Part shown: positions 1 to 10,171 of the stretch, in pieces | Numbering within the stretch: the stretch's first letter is position 1 | How the letters are laid out: every line of letters starts with the position of its first letter | Origin: Acrasis kona | Taxonomy: Eukaryota > Heterolobosea > Eutetramitea > Acrasida > Acrasidae | Length of the DNA stretch: 30,479 bases | Reading direction: 5' to 3' | Assembly (NCBI GenBank): GCA_026419775.2 | Contig: JAOPGA020001531.1 | Location: 1 to 30,479, forward strand | Notes under the pieces: generated by a model | Databases searched by the model: none | What the model was told of the DNA's origin: nothing | Seen by the model: only the letters and a program-made list of their open reading frames with translations | Made by a program: the position numbers and the translations under genes

Positions 1-81
1 TGTTTGCACCTGGCGTGGCATCCACAAGAGAACATTATTGCGGTGAGCAGCGTGAATTCGCTCTACATTTTCGCTAGTTAA
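1..81 (+). CDS. PPP2R2A: PP2A regulatory subunit B55 (PR55), C-terminal end, partial
   Basis: The first 26 codons read through AWHPQENIIAVSSVNSLYIF and end at TAA 79-81. This is the terminal WD-repeat blade of the B55 regulatory subunit of protein phosphatase 2A, whose usual ending is AWHP.ENIIAVA..NNLYIF followed by a few residues. The subunit is a seven-bladed propeller that selects substrates for the PP2A holoenzyme in mitotic exit and signalling. Only the end of the gene lies in the window, so nothing can be said about its length or introns. The call rests on one short but very conserved stretch; another WD40 protein is unlikely. Confidence 0.8.
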   Translation, partial: CLHLAWHPQENIIAVSSVNSLYIFAS

Positions 82-312
82 ATCTCTCCTCTCTCTCTCC
101 TCCCCACACCTCCTCCTCCCATCTCTTCTTTTATTGACACCTTAACCATCCGCTACTCTCTACACATACACATGTTACTATAACACCAAATCATTACACT
201 TGAGAAAAACATCCTACCTGTTGTACAGAAAAAAAAGTGTAAAGTGGTAAAAATTTTAAATGTTTATTGTTTTTTTTTGTAATTTTTTTTTGGTTGGCTG
301 TTTTTTTGTATT
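82..312 (+). repeat. Gene-free spacer with CT-rich tract and poly-T runs
   Basis: From about 82 to 134 the strand is almost pure pyrimidine (CT and CTC repeats), directly after the B55 stop, so it probably lies in that gene's 3' UTR. From about 259 to 308 there are several T runs of 7-10 bases just upstream of the next gene. No open frame or RNA gene is visible. Confidence 0.6.
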
Positions 313-1783
313 ATGCTGCAACAACCTTTGATTCCAAGCGAGTATTACATGTACGTGCGTTTATTTTTGATCCATTGTTTTTAATCTAGACATGACGATG
401 AGAATGAGGTTGAGAAGATTCAGGAGGAATCTGTTTCGATGAATTTTCAGCAGTATTACATTGCTGGGAAAGATGAAGCTACGGATCTGCAGTCGGAAAA
501 GGAGTTTTCGGCTCAACCTATGCAACGACTCGCTTCTTTTAAAAAGGAATATGTGAGCCTGCTAAAGAGTAGCGGCAATTTACGCAGGTTACGATTTCGA
601 CACTTTTGTTTCGTGATTGCGTTGTTTACGGCAGTTTATTGCTTAGGTATTGGCGGCTATACCATCTACGTTGTCGCTACCACACAAAGAACGTCCATGT
701 CCTCCTCGATCAGGATAGATGCGACTACACGTTTAAAAACTGTAAGATTGGAGAATACAAAATCCTCGGAGATTGTTGAGATTGTTCCAGAACTAGGAAG
801 CACCGTTCGGAGAGTAATGCTCAGGCCGTTTCAATCGAGAATGGATCCACAACAAGTAATCGTATTTCCTAGCGAAAACATGATGAGGAATATAGAACAA
901 GACATTTACTCTGGAAAGCATTTGTTTCCATGGACAGGAAAGTAAGCTCTATTTTACGTTCTCGAAAGTAAATCTCCAAAGAATTGAAGATGGAAGATAT
1001 TATTTTAATGGAAAAGATCAATCCCTTGACAATAGTTCCCTTCCATTTTTTAATGGCTTCTCCAGCAACAAAGCCTTCACAACTGACACTCTCAGATACA
1101 ACATGACTCATGCAAAGGCTACCCTTGTGTTCAAAACTGAGCAGGACATACAAGGGTATCCATATTTCTTAAGCATGAGGATAAGACACTTTCTCGATAT
1201 ATCAGGGACGTTTATGGTGGAGGCTGAGGCCAAGAACTATGGTTCGACGCCAACACCATTTGCATACAGCTTTTATGCAATGTTTACGGACCCTTCTCAG
1301 AACTATTCTTCAGGTTCAACGGAGGTGTTAGGACTGAGCATACCCACTTCCGTACAATTAAACTTAAATAGCGCTGGGTCTCCAATCTTGTTGCGGAACT
1401 TGAATTACTTGTACACTAATGTATCATTTCCAGATATCAAAAACATATCTCTTGCTGGTAATCAAACAATAGATATGCTATTGTGCTTGACGCCGAATTG
1501 TGTTGGAACCATATCAGATACTTCCTTCGTATCGACAAAGATATTCAATTACGCAAAGAACGTTACATATGTATTGTCCCAAGAGTATGCAAAGTTCAAA
1601 TATATTAGAATTACGTCGACACCGACCACGCTCTTAGTGTCACCTCAAACATCTCCCCCTTCTTGCTTTTTCAACCAGTTGGATCTAATAACATTACCAC
1701 CTCAACAAGAGACTGATGCTTGTGTTGGTGGGTTTTGTGGGCGGTTTTCTATAAATATTCTTCAAGGAATCGATAATAGCTAG
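313..1783 (+). CDS. Single-pass membrane protein, unknown function (3 exons)
   Basis: I place three exons: 313-350, 390-941 and 982-1783, joined by GT-AG introns of 39 and 40 nt. The spliced frame is 463 codons. The protein starts MLQQPLIPSEYYIHDDENEV, has an acidic then basic cytosolic-looking N-terminus, one hydrophobic segment at about residues 80-107 (FCFVIALFTAVYCLGIGGYT), and a long C-terminal domain with several N-glycosylation sequons (NYS, NVS, NIS, NQT, NVT) and late cysteines. This suggests a type II protein with an extracellular or lumenal domain. I do not recognise the family. The first exon is the least certain part: it rests on an in-frame ATG and a consensus donor and acceptor. 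AATAAA follows the stop at about 1862. Confidence 0.7.
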
Positions 1784-1925
1784 TAACGTAAAACGCGCAC
1801 AAAGACAAAGTATTGTTGTTGAACATCATGACTAGGTCCATCATTCAACATAATCTGTATCAATAAATAACTTGATATATTTTTAGCTGGTATGCATTTT
1901 GTAATTTTGTGACACTCAACCATAA

Positions 1926-3386
1926 ATGAATTCTAGTGAGACAAAGAGGTGTTTGTATGAGATACTCGGAATAGATCGCGAAGCAAGCGTAGATGACATT
2001 AAGCGCGCGTATAAGAAAATGGCGTTCACACACCATCCTGATCGCAATCCAGACAATATTGAGGAGGCGACAAAAATGTTCCATCAATTACAGGATGCGT
2101 ACGAGATTCTGATGGATACGAACGAGAGGGCCTGGTATGATCAAAACCGGTCCGCCATTCTACGATCAAAGAAGACAAACACATACATGAACATTGATTC
2201 AGCAGAGGATCTTGAGTTTATAGACATTTTCGAATACATATCGAGCACATGCTACGATAACAACTTTGATGAGTCCGAGCAAACTAATTTTTATTCTGTA
2301 TATAATAAAGTATTCGAACAACTCACCCAAGAAGAGATGGATTTCTCAAAGAAGGGATCACTTTCAAAAAGTCTTTATGGCACAGAAAAGTATCCAGAAT
2401 TTGGTAATTCCAACTCTACTACACAGTCAGTGAATAAATTCTACACATCATGGTCCAAGTTCACCACTCAAAAATCTTTCACTTGGATCAACAAGTACAA
2501 TCCTCAAGACGGCCCCAACAGGTCTATAAAGAGAATGATTGAGAAGGAAAATGAAGAGATGCGTGTCGAAGAAAAGAAACAATTCGAGATCAATGTCAAG
2601 GAGTTGGTTGCTTTTGTGAAGAGAAGAGATCCAAGAATGATAAAGATTGAACAAGATAAGCGACATCAACAAGAAATGAAAAAGAAGAGGGAACAAGAAA
2701 AGCTACAACAAGAGGAGGAATTACAGAAGGAATTACACAAGTTAAAGATGGATGATTTAAAAAAGAAACAAGAATACTTAAAGCAGTTGGAAGAGGAAGA
2801 AGGATTTGATTCTGAACCAGATGAAATGGACGATTATGAAGTGGACCTCATGGCTTATTACCAAAGCAAGGACGTATCACAAAGTGATGATGAGACGAGT
2901 GATGAACAAGATCAAGAAACCAATGTAGAAGAGACACAGCAAAATGAAGATGAACACATTGATGATACATCGGAACCAACGAAAGAAGTCAAACCACAAC
3001 GAACAAAAAAGAACAAGAGGAGGAAAAACATTTGCGAAGAAGACGTTCTTGACACTAAAGAAGAAACGATTATCAAAAATGAAGAAAATCACATCACGTC
3101 GAAAAGTAAAAAGAAAGTGAAGAAGCCGAAGAGCATTGTGACACCAAGTGATGAGGCGGAGGAGGAACAAGTAAAGAACCAAATTGAACCTGCACATCAA
3201 GATGAAGAAGTAGCTAGTAAGAAGGAAAAGAAGAGGAGAAGGAAAGAGAAAAAGTCGGGAGCATCTAACGCTGATGAATTGAGTTGTAATGTGTGTGGTG
3301 AAGTCTTTCCATCTAAAAATAAATTGTTTAATCATGTCAAGGAGAAGGGACACGCCAATGCTTATAAAGTCTCTAATGTTCGGTAA
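1926..3386 (+). CDS. DNAJC21: J-domain ribosome biogenesis factor JJJ1/DNAJC21
   Basis: Intronless, 486 residues. An N-terminal J domain (about 9-72) carries HPD at residues 37-39. It is followed by the block typical of this family: FYTSWSKFTTQKSFTWINKY, then a run of basic and acidic residues with VKRRDPRM. A long charged, low-complexity coiled segment (about 230-450) leads to one C2H2 zinc finger at the C-terminus (CNVCGEVFPSKNKLFNHVKE, then H). In yeast and animals this protein recruits Hsp70 to late cytoplasmic 60S particles to release export factors. Yeast and human homologues usually carry a second zinc finger before the charged region; I do not see it here. AATAAA lies at about 3442. 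Confidence 0.92.
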   Translation: MNSSETKRCLYEILGIDREASVDDIKRAYKKMAFTHHPDRNPDNIEEATKMFHQLQDAYEILMDTNERAWYDQNRSAILRSKKTNTYMNIDSAEDLEFIDIFEYISSTCYDNNFDESEQTNFYSVYNKVFEQLTQEEMDFSKKGSLSKSLYGTEKYPEFGNSNSTTQSVNKFYTSWSKFTTQKSFTWINKYNPQDGPNRSIKRMIEKENEEMRVEEKKQFEINVKELVAFVKRRDPRMIKIEQDKRHQQEMKKKREQEKLQQEEELQKELHKLKMDDLKKKQEYLKQLEEEEGFDSEPDEMDDYEVDLMAYYQSKDVSQSDDETSDEQDQETNVEETQQNEDEHIDDTSEPTKEVKPQRTKKNKRRKNICEEDVLDTKEETIIKNEENHITSKSKKKVKKPKSIVTPSDEAEEEQVKNQIEPAHQDEEVASKKEKKRRRKEKKSGASNADELSCNVCGEVFPSKNKLFNHVKEKGHANAYKVSNVR

Positions 3387-3608
3387 TGATTAGCGCTTTG
3401 ATAACGAGCTCTTGTATCTGGCATCTACAGAAAACCCTATCAAATAAACAGCAAAGTGGATAAAATAGGTTTTATTGTCTATTATTATTATTGTAAGCGA
3501 TTTGTCCCTACGTTAGACCAACATGTGACCGTTGTTATTGAGTATATGTCAATGACCTAATATCCTTCAGATTTGTAAACTATGTCCATGACGCTATGCT
3601 CATGTTTG

Positions 3609-4061
3609 TTATGTAGCCGATCTAAAAGACCTTGAAAACCCCATCAGCGTGCGTAAGAGACTAGAACTCTTTTTCTTTGTTAAAGGTCTCTCTTTTGAAA
3701 TGTCATCAGACTTTTGTCCTTGCGGAACAGGTTCGCTGAAGTTAGTGTGTTTCGTATCTTCCCCTTTAAAATCTGGGCATACTTTATTATTGAATAGCTT
3801 CAGCGGATGTGTTCGTGATTTATTTACAGTTTCTCCACCAAAGCTATATCCTTCTAGTTCTTGAGTCAAGCGATATGCCTCAACATCGTATAGTATATTT
3901 GAATGTACCTTCGTGTTGCTTGTTTGAATCTTTAATTTCAAGAATACTTGCTTGACAATCTTTTCGTCACCGCACCCTTCCAACCAAAACTCATCCACGA
4001 CTTTCTTTATGTAATCTATCCTATTGATTCTATCACCCAGTGTTGTGGGGCATGCTCTCAT
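3609..4061 (-). CDS. Hypothetical small basic protein, 150 aa
   Basis: One open frame from ATG 4061 to a stop at 3609. The sequence begins MRACPTTLGDRINRIDYIKK and ends in a basic, serine-rich tail (KKKSSSLLRTLMGFSRSFRS). The first 60 residues look helical (IKKVVDEFWLEGCGDEKIVK), the rest looks disordered. There is no signal peptide or membrane segment, and I recognise no family. It is convergent with the JJJ1 gene (222 bp between stops). It could be a real lineage-specific gene, the last exon of a longer one, or a chance frame; length and composition favour a real gene only modestly. Confidence 0.45.
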   Translation of the reverse strand: MRACPTTLGDRINRIDYIKKVVDEFWLEGCGDEKIVKQVFLKLKIQTSNTKVHSNILYDVEAYRLTQELEGYSFGGETVNKSRTHPLKLFNNKVCPDFKGEDTKHTNFSEPVPQGQKSDDISKERPLTKKKSSSLLRTLMGFSRSFRSAT

Positions 4062-4589
4062 AATTTGAAATGCTTGTTAAAGCAAATTTAGTTGTATTAT
4101 TTTATTTTTAACGAGAATTAAACGATGATTAACCATCTTTGATAAGAGCTTTATATAGCACCAACATTTTCCCGAAGCTCCTTCAAAAATTGCCTTTTAA
4201 CCATTAGGAGTTACGCTTAAGTGGGAATACGCAATTACTACAAGTACAAGAAAACGACTTTTGATGCGTTATCATGTAAGCACCTATTTATTCACAATAA
4301 AATGTGTAACTAAACACTTGATTTTAAAGGAGGGAGATGTCAGAATATTTACTTTTATGTTGGAGGGGTTTATCAGATTTAGAAATTTCTTATTCTAGTG
4401 GGAAGGTTAATAAACCTTAATAAATGGACCCCTAATGAGTCCTAACAAACTCTTGATTGGTGTTAAATCTTTTTTATTCATTATTCTTTTTGCTTCTTTA
4501 AAATCATTAAATCATTTCCTTGGCTTTTTGGTTAAAAATGTCAATCATGAAGTAGTGAAATCTAATTTCATTCATGACAAACAATTTTA
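4062..4589. other. Gene-free AT-rich spacer
   Basis: No frame longer than a few dozen codons, no tRNA signature and no clear repeat. AATAAA-like strings occur on both strands. Short partial duplications such as TAATAAACCTTAATAAATGG near 4407 look like AT-rich drift. Confidence 0.5.
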
Positions 4590-5386
4590 TCAATTTCCGT
4601 GTTCTGCATGACACTCAAAATAAAGCTTGTACTCATCAGGCATTCCATCAATCAAATTGCGATTCAAACTAATAATATTCTCAACAATCGGTAGATTACT
4701 ATCAAGATCAAAAACAGGATCAAACATCACCTCAGCATCCGTGTCTATCAATTTTTTCTTGCATAATTTCATCACAATTCAAACCAACAGATGAATAATA
4801 TAATTTAATGGTTAGTTTTTCCAAAATTGGAAGGTAAATAATTACAAAGCCTATATCATCATCCTGTATTATCACCTCTACTTTTTCTCTCCAATTTCAA
4901 AAGATCAGATACAATCGAGGAGTCATCGCAAGGATCCAATTCATCTAAATTATCCTTCAATCAATTATTCTGTTTACAAGACCAGTCTTCTAAATCACAT
5001 TCGAAATTCTTGTCGTCCAGTATGATTCCGTTCAAATAAAGTTGCTCGTTTTTGTTGGCCTCCAAATCAATGTCGGAAATGTTGATTTGTTTGTGTTCGG
5101 AGATTAATTGAAGACGCTTTGTTGAATTATTGATGGAAATCTATCTTTCGAAAGCGCAAAGTCAATAATAGTCAATAATGTTGTGGCGATATTTGCTGTC
5201 GTCAAAATCGTAGAGTTCTGTGGTTAAGTTTTCATGAAAATAAAATCCATAACAGATAACGGTTCTTCTTCATAGTCTTTACTATCAGAACTGTAATAAT
5301 CAAAATCGTCGGGGTAAAGGTCTAATCTAGTGTTAGCATTACCCACGCATGATCTGCGTAATACAATACCAGAAGGCTCGTTTCAT
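4590..5386 (-). pseudogene. Decayed protein-coding gene, unknown family
   Basis: Read on the minus strand, protein-like segments follow one another in different frames. They include LDLYPDDFDYYSSDSKDYEE, HENLTTELYDFDDSKYRHNI, QINISDIDLEANKNEQLYLN, GIILDDKNFECDLEDWSCKQ and, last, AEVMFDPVFDLDSNLPIVEN before a stop at 4590. An ATG at 5386 followed by a 43-nt GT-AG intron (5369-5327) could be the original start. The composition is strongly acidic and non-random, but at least four frame changes or stops break it, with no splice sites of the local type to explain them all. A small direct repeat (ATTATTGACT, near 5150-5175) sits at one break. I do not recognise the family. Confidence 0.5.
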
Positions 5387-5464
5387 TTCTAAGAAACTAT
5401 TGGAACTCAAACTCTCGATGTTGTGATCAAATGTTGTTTGATTGATTACAATCAACTTCAAAAA

Positions 5465-6331
5465 ATGAACGTGGAACCTTCAGCACCAAACTACTCGGCT
5501 GTACCAACAAAGAGTCCTCGAGGAGATGAATTGGACATTGAATCTCAAGAGAGAATTGTTGAAGAGTTCGGAAATAACCCAAACCTCTACTCACATACAG
5601 AGGTTAACTTTGAGAAGCTATTTAATTTTTCAGGTATTGATGCTGACGTTCAAGCCCATCTGCAAAGAGTGTACTTGACACTAGCCTGCGCCATCGCATT
5701 TTGTGGAGTAGGTTCATACTTTTATTTGTTGACGCACTTCCCCCCATTGATATGCTTCTTCGTTGCACTTGGACTAGCAGTTTACATAATGCTTTCTGCC
5801 CACAAAACACAAACTCCTCAATTAAAGGCTTTACGCTTCGCTGCCATGATGGGGTGTGCAGCTATGCAAGGAACAATGATTGGTGCCTTGGTCGAAGAGG
5901 TCCTAAACATTGATCCAAATTTGCTACTCTATGGAATAGCGATCACATTCGCCATCTTCGCTTCATTCACAGGAGCAGCCATGTTAGCCAAGAGACGTTC
6001 TTATCTATACTTGGGATCTGTGTTGTTTAGTGGATTGAACATTTTGTTCATCACAGTGATCGTCAACGTGTTCTTCTTCCACACCGCAATCGGCGACGTG
6101 ATATGGTTGTACGGAGGTATGTTGTTTTTTAATGTTACTGGTATTAAACTTTTTATAGGCTTGGCTGTATTCTGTGGATTTATCGTTTATGACACCCAGT
6201 TAATTGTAGAGAAGGCACATGCAGGAAACAGAGACTCGACATTGCACGCATATGAATTGTTCGTTGACTTTATTGCCATATTGGTACGTGTTCTTGTTAT
6301 TTTGAAGAACAGTAGGAGCAGTAGAGATTAA
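5465..6331 (+). CDS. Bax inhibitor-1 family protein (TMBIM/BI-1)
   Basis: Two exons, 5465-6116 and 6159-6331, joined across a 42-nt GT-AG intron whose length is a multiple of three and which has no stop, so an unspliced reading also stays open. Spliced, the last part reads GGLAVFCGFIVYDTQLIVEK, the family signature, with ELFVDFIAILVRVLVIL after it. The product is about 274 residues with six or seven hydrophobic segments, the normal size for BI-1. The family consists of ER membrane proteins that lower ER calcium and restrain cell death. An ATG at 5423 would add 14 residues; I prefer 5465 because of its A-rich context and the family's usual N-terminus. The TAA stop is also part of an AATAAA at 6330-6335. 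Confidence 0.9.
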   Translation: MNVEPSAPNYSAVPTKSPRGDELDIESQERIVEEFGNNPNLYSHTEVNFEKLFNFSGIDADVQAHLQRVYLTLACAIAFCGVGSYFYLLTHFPPLICFFVALGLAVYIMLSAHKTQTPQLKALRFAAMMGCAAMQGTMIGALVEEVLNIDPNLLLYGIAITFAIFASFTGAAMLAKRRSYLYLGSVLFSGLNILFITVIVNVFFFHTAIGDVIWLYGGMLFFNVTGIKLFIGLAVFCGFIVYDTQLIVEKAHAGNRDSTLHAYELFVDFIAILVRVLVILKNSRSSRD

Positions 6332-6399
6332 TAAAATGTTGTACATTTCTTCATCAAGGTTCTATTCTTTGAGTTTTTAAATTCAGTAAAATATTCGAG

Positions 6400-7405
6400 T
6401 TAACACTTTAGTTTATTCTTTTTAAACAAGTAGTTGCGCATGTAGCATTTCAGTATTTTATAGGTGTCTTGAATGGCTTCCCAATCTAAATTATCAACGT
6501 CGTCTTGTTTTGTGTGCCAAAAACTAGGAAAAGGATCTTTGATGGTTAATAGTCTAGCAATAAAATACAATACAAGATATAATGTGTAGACAAGGCACTC
6601 CCATCTTGAAGAATGGAGTGAGGTCATCTTGAAAGTGTCCAATCTTTAACTCGTCGTCAATAAAAATTGTGTCGTTGGTTTTTCTATATTGTCACAATAA
6701 AGTGCCGACCATAATAAACTCACAATTTAGATTTGTTACGTAATGTCATCTCCGAATTGCAAATATCAGAAAAAAGGTTCTTCGTGTTAGACTCTCTGTG
6801 TGCCCTATAGTTGTAGAATTTAGCAGAACTGTGTCCAATTAAATCCAAATTTATAAAAAGTTCAATGTCCTTGATTTTGTCTTCCTCGGCCCACTTCGTC
6901 GCCAAATTTCTTGCTCCATCTAGAAAATTAATACGAACTAGAGCAATGACTTACAAAGCGAGTCCTTGACAGTCCATTCTTTGATTGATTCTTCACCATC
7001 AAAGTACACACATTTAAGAGTTGTTTCCTTCGTAAATCTCCTTCTGTTTTTTTGATAGTACCTTGCAAGGAGTGTCATTAAGATAAAAGGAACAAGCGCA
7101 TCAGTCGCTCCAATAATTCCACTACCATCTACCACCTTGCTATCATAGTGCGCTGCTAAAATTATTGTTTTTTTGTTTTTTTTACGAGGGGATCTATGTG
7201 AAGCGATAATGTTCGTAAAGTTCATTTTTCCATCGGGTGTATCTTGCAAAGAAACATCTTTAGAAATTAACCACCTCCGCTTATCAAATTTGTTAGACAA
7301 GAATTCTATAGTTTTTTGGTGCGATTCGCTCCCTGGTACGCGTGGACCAAAACTTCTGACCTTGTTAACCCATTTTTTAAACAGCACCATTCCCCTGTCT
7401 GACAT
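6400..7405 (-). CDS. QPCT: Glutaminyl-peptide cyclotransferase (M28-like, QPCT)
   Basis: Four exons on the minus strand: 7405-6955, 6919-6724, 6683-6574 and 6536-6400, with introns of 35, 40 and 37 nt. Splicing restores 297 residues and family blocks across each junction: DSLYGARNLA, and LHIISYPFPSFWHTKQDDVD. Zinc and catalytic residues seen in animal enzymes are present: HYD of AAHYDSK, EE of YFDGEES, the Trp in EWTVKDSL, LDLIG, the DD of FQDD, the His of CLHII and the FWHT His. The enzyme converts N-terminal Gln or Glu to pyroglutamate. It has no signal peptide from ATG 7405, unlike the secreted animal form. The usual QDDHIPF is QDDLTPF here. Only 65 bp separate it from the DGAT1 stop upstream. 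Confidence 0.88.
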
Positions 7406-7470
7406 TGTAACGATTTGGTTGCAAACAACACTCACATGGTTTCAAAGATGATGATTATTTATTGGTCATT

Positions 7471-9275
7471 TCAAAATTGCTCTGCAGGCACATGCACCTT
7501 ATAAAAGTCATAATAGTACATGAGTATACAATTAGCTTGTCCAAACATGAAGGAACCCCAAAAGATGACATTTCCGAATTGTTTTCCTTTGGTATATTTT
7601 TTAGTAATCAAACAAATCGGCATTTGTGCCATCATGGCAGTAAAGGCCCAAATTTTTATTGTATTGAACGGAACACTAACCGCCACTTCATGGAACACTG
7701 CACTCACAAAAAACACACAAAAGGAAGCAAAGCTCTGGCCATAACCTCTCTTGATCAACGGCGCATACACATGCACCACGCACCACTTGTGGACAGGAAT
7801 GTTCCAACACCTCCAGAAGTAACTCATGTCGGTGCTGTTCCACCAATCAAGATAGAATAGGCGATCACCATATCTCAACAGCTCAGCAGTGATATTCAAG
7901 CCGAGATGGAACACTGTATAGAACATCATGATCCAGGTTACTATATTTGGAACGGTCAACTTCATCAACCTCTCCATGATGCCGACAGAGTCGTTACGTG
8001 ACAAGGGTAACATTGCATTTTGGACGAGAGGAACAATGTATTGTTGGACCATGAACAATTGCATGAATGTGAAGAAGAAGAGTTCTAGGATGCGTCTCGT
8101 TAACCAGCCCCAACGAATGCGATCTGTTCGTGGATGACTCTCTTCGTAGACTAGAGTGGGTGCCATCATAAAGTAATAAATGTCGAATAAGGTGATGTTG
8201 TCGGGATAGACTTGTGAGTTGTTGGAATCCAAACTGATGGGCTGTCCTGTTTCGATGCTTTTGAACTTTTCGACGAATCTCTTTGCACGAAGCGCATAGT
8301 TGACCACGCTGTATGATGTTAACTTCATGAAGGTGATGATCAACACTGCTGTGGAGATGGTAGCGGCCACTTGTTGCGTGAGCGTTTTTAATGATTGTGT
8401 TTCACTTACGTGGATGGGGTCTCAAAGTATAAGTTAATGTGATTGGAACGGTTAGCAAGCTCAATATATGTATCAAGTAGAACATTCTTGTCAAGCTCTG
8501 GGTTCTTCCAAGAACGAATTTGGCACGTCTCTCCTTGTTGCTGATTTTCTTCTTCTTGACTTCTACTTTACCTTCCGTGTCGGATGTGTGGTTATCTGAT
8601 TTTTGTGAGCTCTTGTTTGAATCTTCTCTCTCGCCATCAGACACAACTACTTCCTTGGTTGGTTTATTTTTGTTCTTTCTGGTTGGCTTTTCAAATTCTT
8701 TGAGTTTTTTTTCAAGGTATCTGGCAGCAACACGTTCGCAAGCGTATGCAGATAGAATCCAGAGGTTAAAGGCTGAAATGTGTTAGTTGGTTGGCAACCT
8801 AATGTAACCACTTACAAAGAATCATTGAAGTTGAAGGCCAAGAGTATGGATCTCCTATGAAATTGGTAATGGCATCATATGAGAATCCTAACAGAAATCC
8901 ATATTTTTTGATGTTTTCCAGCATAAGCCTAAAATGACTCACAACAAGAATTGTAATTGCCAAATTCATAAAACCCTTAAAGGTAACGCCCTCATTAGAT
9001 TCACTGCTCAGAAGACTGTGACGATTTTGTGACACAAGTACGTTGTTTTGCTTAATAGGCTGACTACCCATAGGTGTTGGTCTAAATCGCGCTGGAGGCC
9101 TATGAGAACTCTCTGATTCACTCTCAGATTGACTCTCACTTTCTCTTACGAAATCGAATTTGCTTTGTTTGCTTTTTAAAATATTATAAACTTTTCTGAT
9201 TGCCTCGCTTGTGTATTGTGGCACGATTGTTCGTCGGCGAAGTCCGTCGACATCTTGGAGGCTGTCCTTGACCAT
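7471..9275 (-). CDS. DGAT1: Diacylglycerol O-acyltransferase 1 (MBOAT)
   Basis: Three exons: 9275-8816, 8772-8410 and 8369-7471, with introns of 43 and 40 nt; 573 residues. The MBOAT core shows FYLDWWNSTDMSYFWRCWNI and the catalytic His in FVSAVFHEVAVSVP, both DGAT1 hallmarks, plus about nine hydrophobic segments. It makes triacylglycerol from diacylglycerol and acyl-CoA in the ER membrane. It is longer than the animal or plant enzyme because of a long polar N-terminus (Ser/Glu repeats SESQSESESESS) and a charged insertion of roughly 70 residues between the first membrane segments. ATG 9275 is chosen because it opens the frame; the divergent EMC3 start lies 46 bp away. AATAAA follows 12 nt after the stop. 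Confidence 0.93.
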
Positions 9276-9321
9276 CTTTTTGACTAAAAGAAAACAATAA
9301 TTACTTTACAAAAGTTCGAAG
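9276..9321. promoter_or_regulatory. 46-bp bidirectional promoter, DGAT1 / EMC3
   Basis: Only 46 bp lie between the start codons of two divergent genes, so both 5' UTRs and the core promoter must fit here or overlap coding sequence. The segment is AT-rich (AAAAGAAAACAATAATTACT) and shows no obvious TATA box in canonical form. Confidence 0.6.
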
Positions 9322-10160
9322 ATGGAAGCCCAGAACACACAACTTCTTGTGCTTGACTCATCGATCCGTAATTGGGTGTTGTTACCAATTGTTCTATTCA
9401 TGTTTCTTTTTGGAATATTAAGACATTACGCAACAATCGCACTGCGGACAACAAGAAAGAATGACAAGGCAAAATTAGAGCAAGCTCAAACTCTCGCGAG
9501 AGCACAAACTGTGAGAACAAATGCTAATTGGATTCCACACGAAGCATTTTTGGAGCGCAAAGCATTTTTCAACCAGCCAGAGACTGGAGTTTTGAACAAA
9601 AAGATACCCGCAAACACCTTAGCCAGTATGGCTGATCCCAATAACATGGTCGATATGATGAAGACAAATTTCGCGACCATCGTGCCAAACATTGTAATGT
9701 GGGGTTGGGTGTCCTACTTTTTCTCTGGATTTGTAATAGGTTTGTTAACACTATTTATCATCAAATTCACAAATAAAAGCCAAGTTCCCTTTCCCACTCA
9801 CTGGTCGCTTCAGAGGCATGGTTCAGCGTGGAATTGAACTTAATTCTTTGGACGTCAGCTACGTCACATCAGCCTCAATGTACTTTTTGATCTTGTTCGG
9901 ACTTCGAGGACTCTTCTCTCTCGTGTTGGGAGAAGCTAATGGTAATCATCATCTCTTTTTACAAGTAATGTTTAATCATGACAGCCGCTGATGACGCACA
10001 ACTAATGCAACAACAAATGATGGGACCAGCAGCAGCAATGGCAGGACCTGGCGTAGACATGGGAAAATTATTCGAAGCAGAACGTGACAATCTAGAGTTG
10101 GTCACACACGAAAGTAAATTAAAAGAAGCAGAAACAACGCTGTTAAACTCTTCACAATAA
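9322..10160 (+). CDS. EMC3: ER membrane protein complex subunit 3
   Basis: Three exons: 9322-9739, 9780-9941 and 9985-10160, introns 40 and 43 nt, 251 residues. Splicing gives [20 protein letters not shown] and then [20 protein letters not shown] and [20 protein letters not shown], which match EMC3 closely throughout. Hydrophobic segments lie at about 17-36, 122-142 and 173-193. EMC3 is the Oxa1/YidC-like insertase core of the ER membrane protein complex, which inserts tail-anchored and multi-pass proteins. The C-terminus has the usual AAD..MMQQQMMG stretch. The stop TAA is embedded in AATAAA (10156-10161), and the convergent carrier gene stops 11 bp beyond. Confidence 0.95.
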
Positions 10161-10171
10161 ATTTAATGTTA

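Noticed and set aside
2877-3353. 158-codon frame on the minus strand inside the JJJ1 gene
   Set aside because: It is the antisense of a Lys/Glu-rich coding region, which gives Phe/Leu-rich false frames; no domain or start context supports it.
7405-7443. Possible 5' extra exon of the cyclotransferase using a GTGAGT donor at 7435
   Set aside because: No ATG with an open frame precedes that donor before the DGAT1 stop; ATG 7405 gives a normal mature-type N-terminus.
7462-7860. 132-codon plus-strand frame
   Set aside because: Antisense of the conserved MBOAT core of DGAT1.
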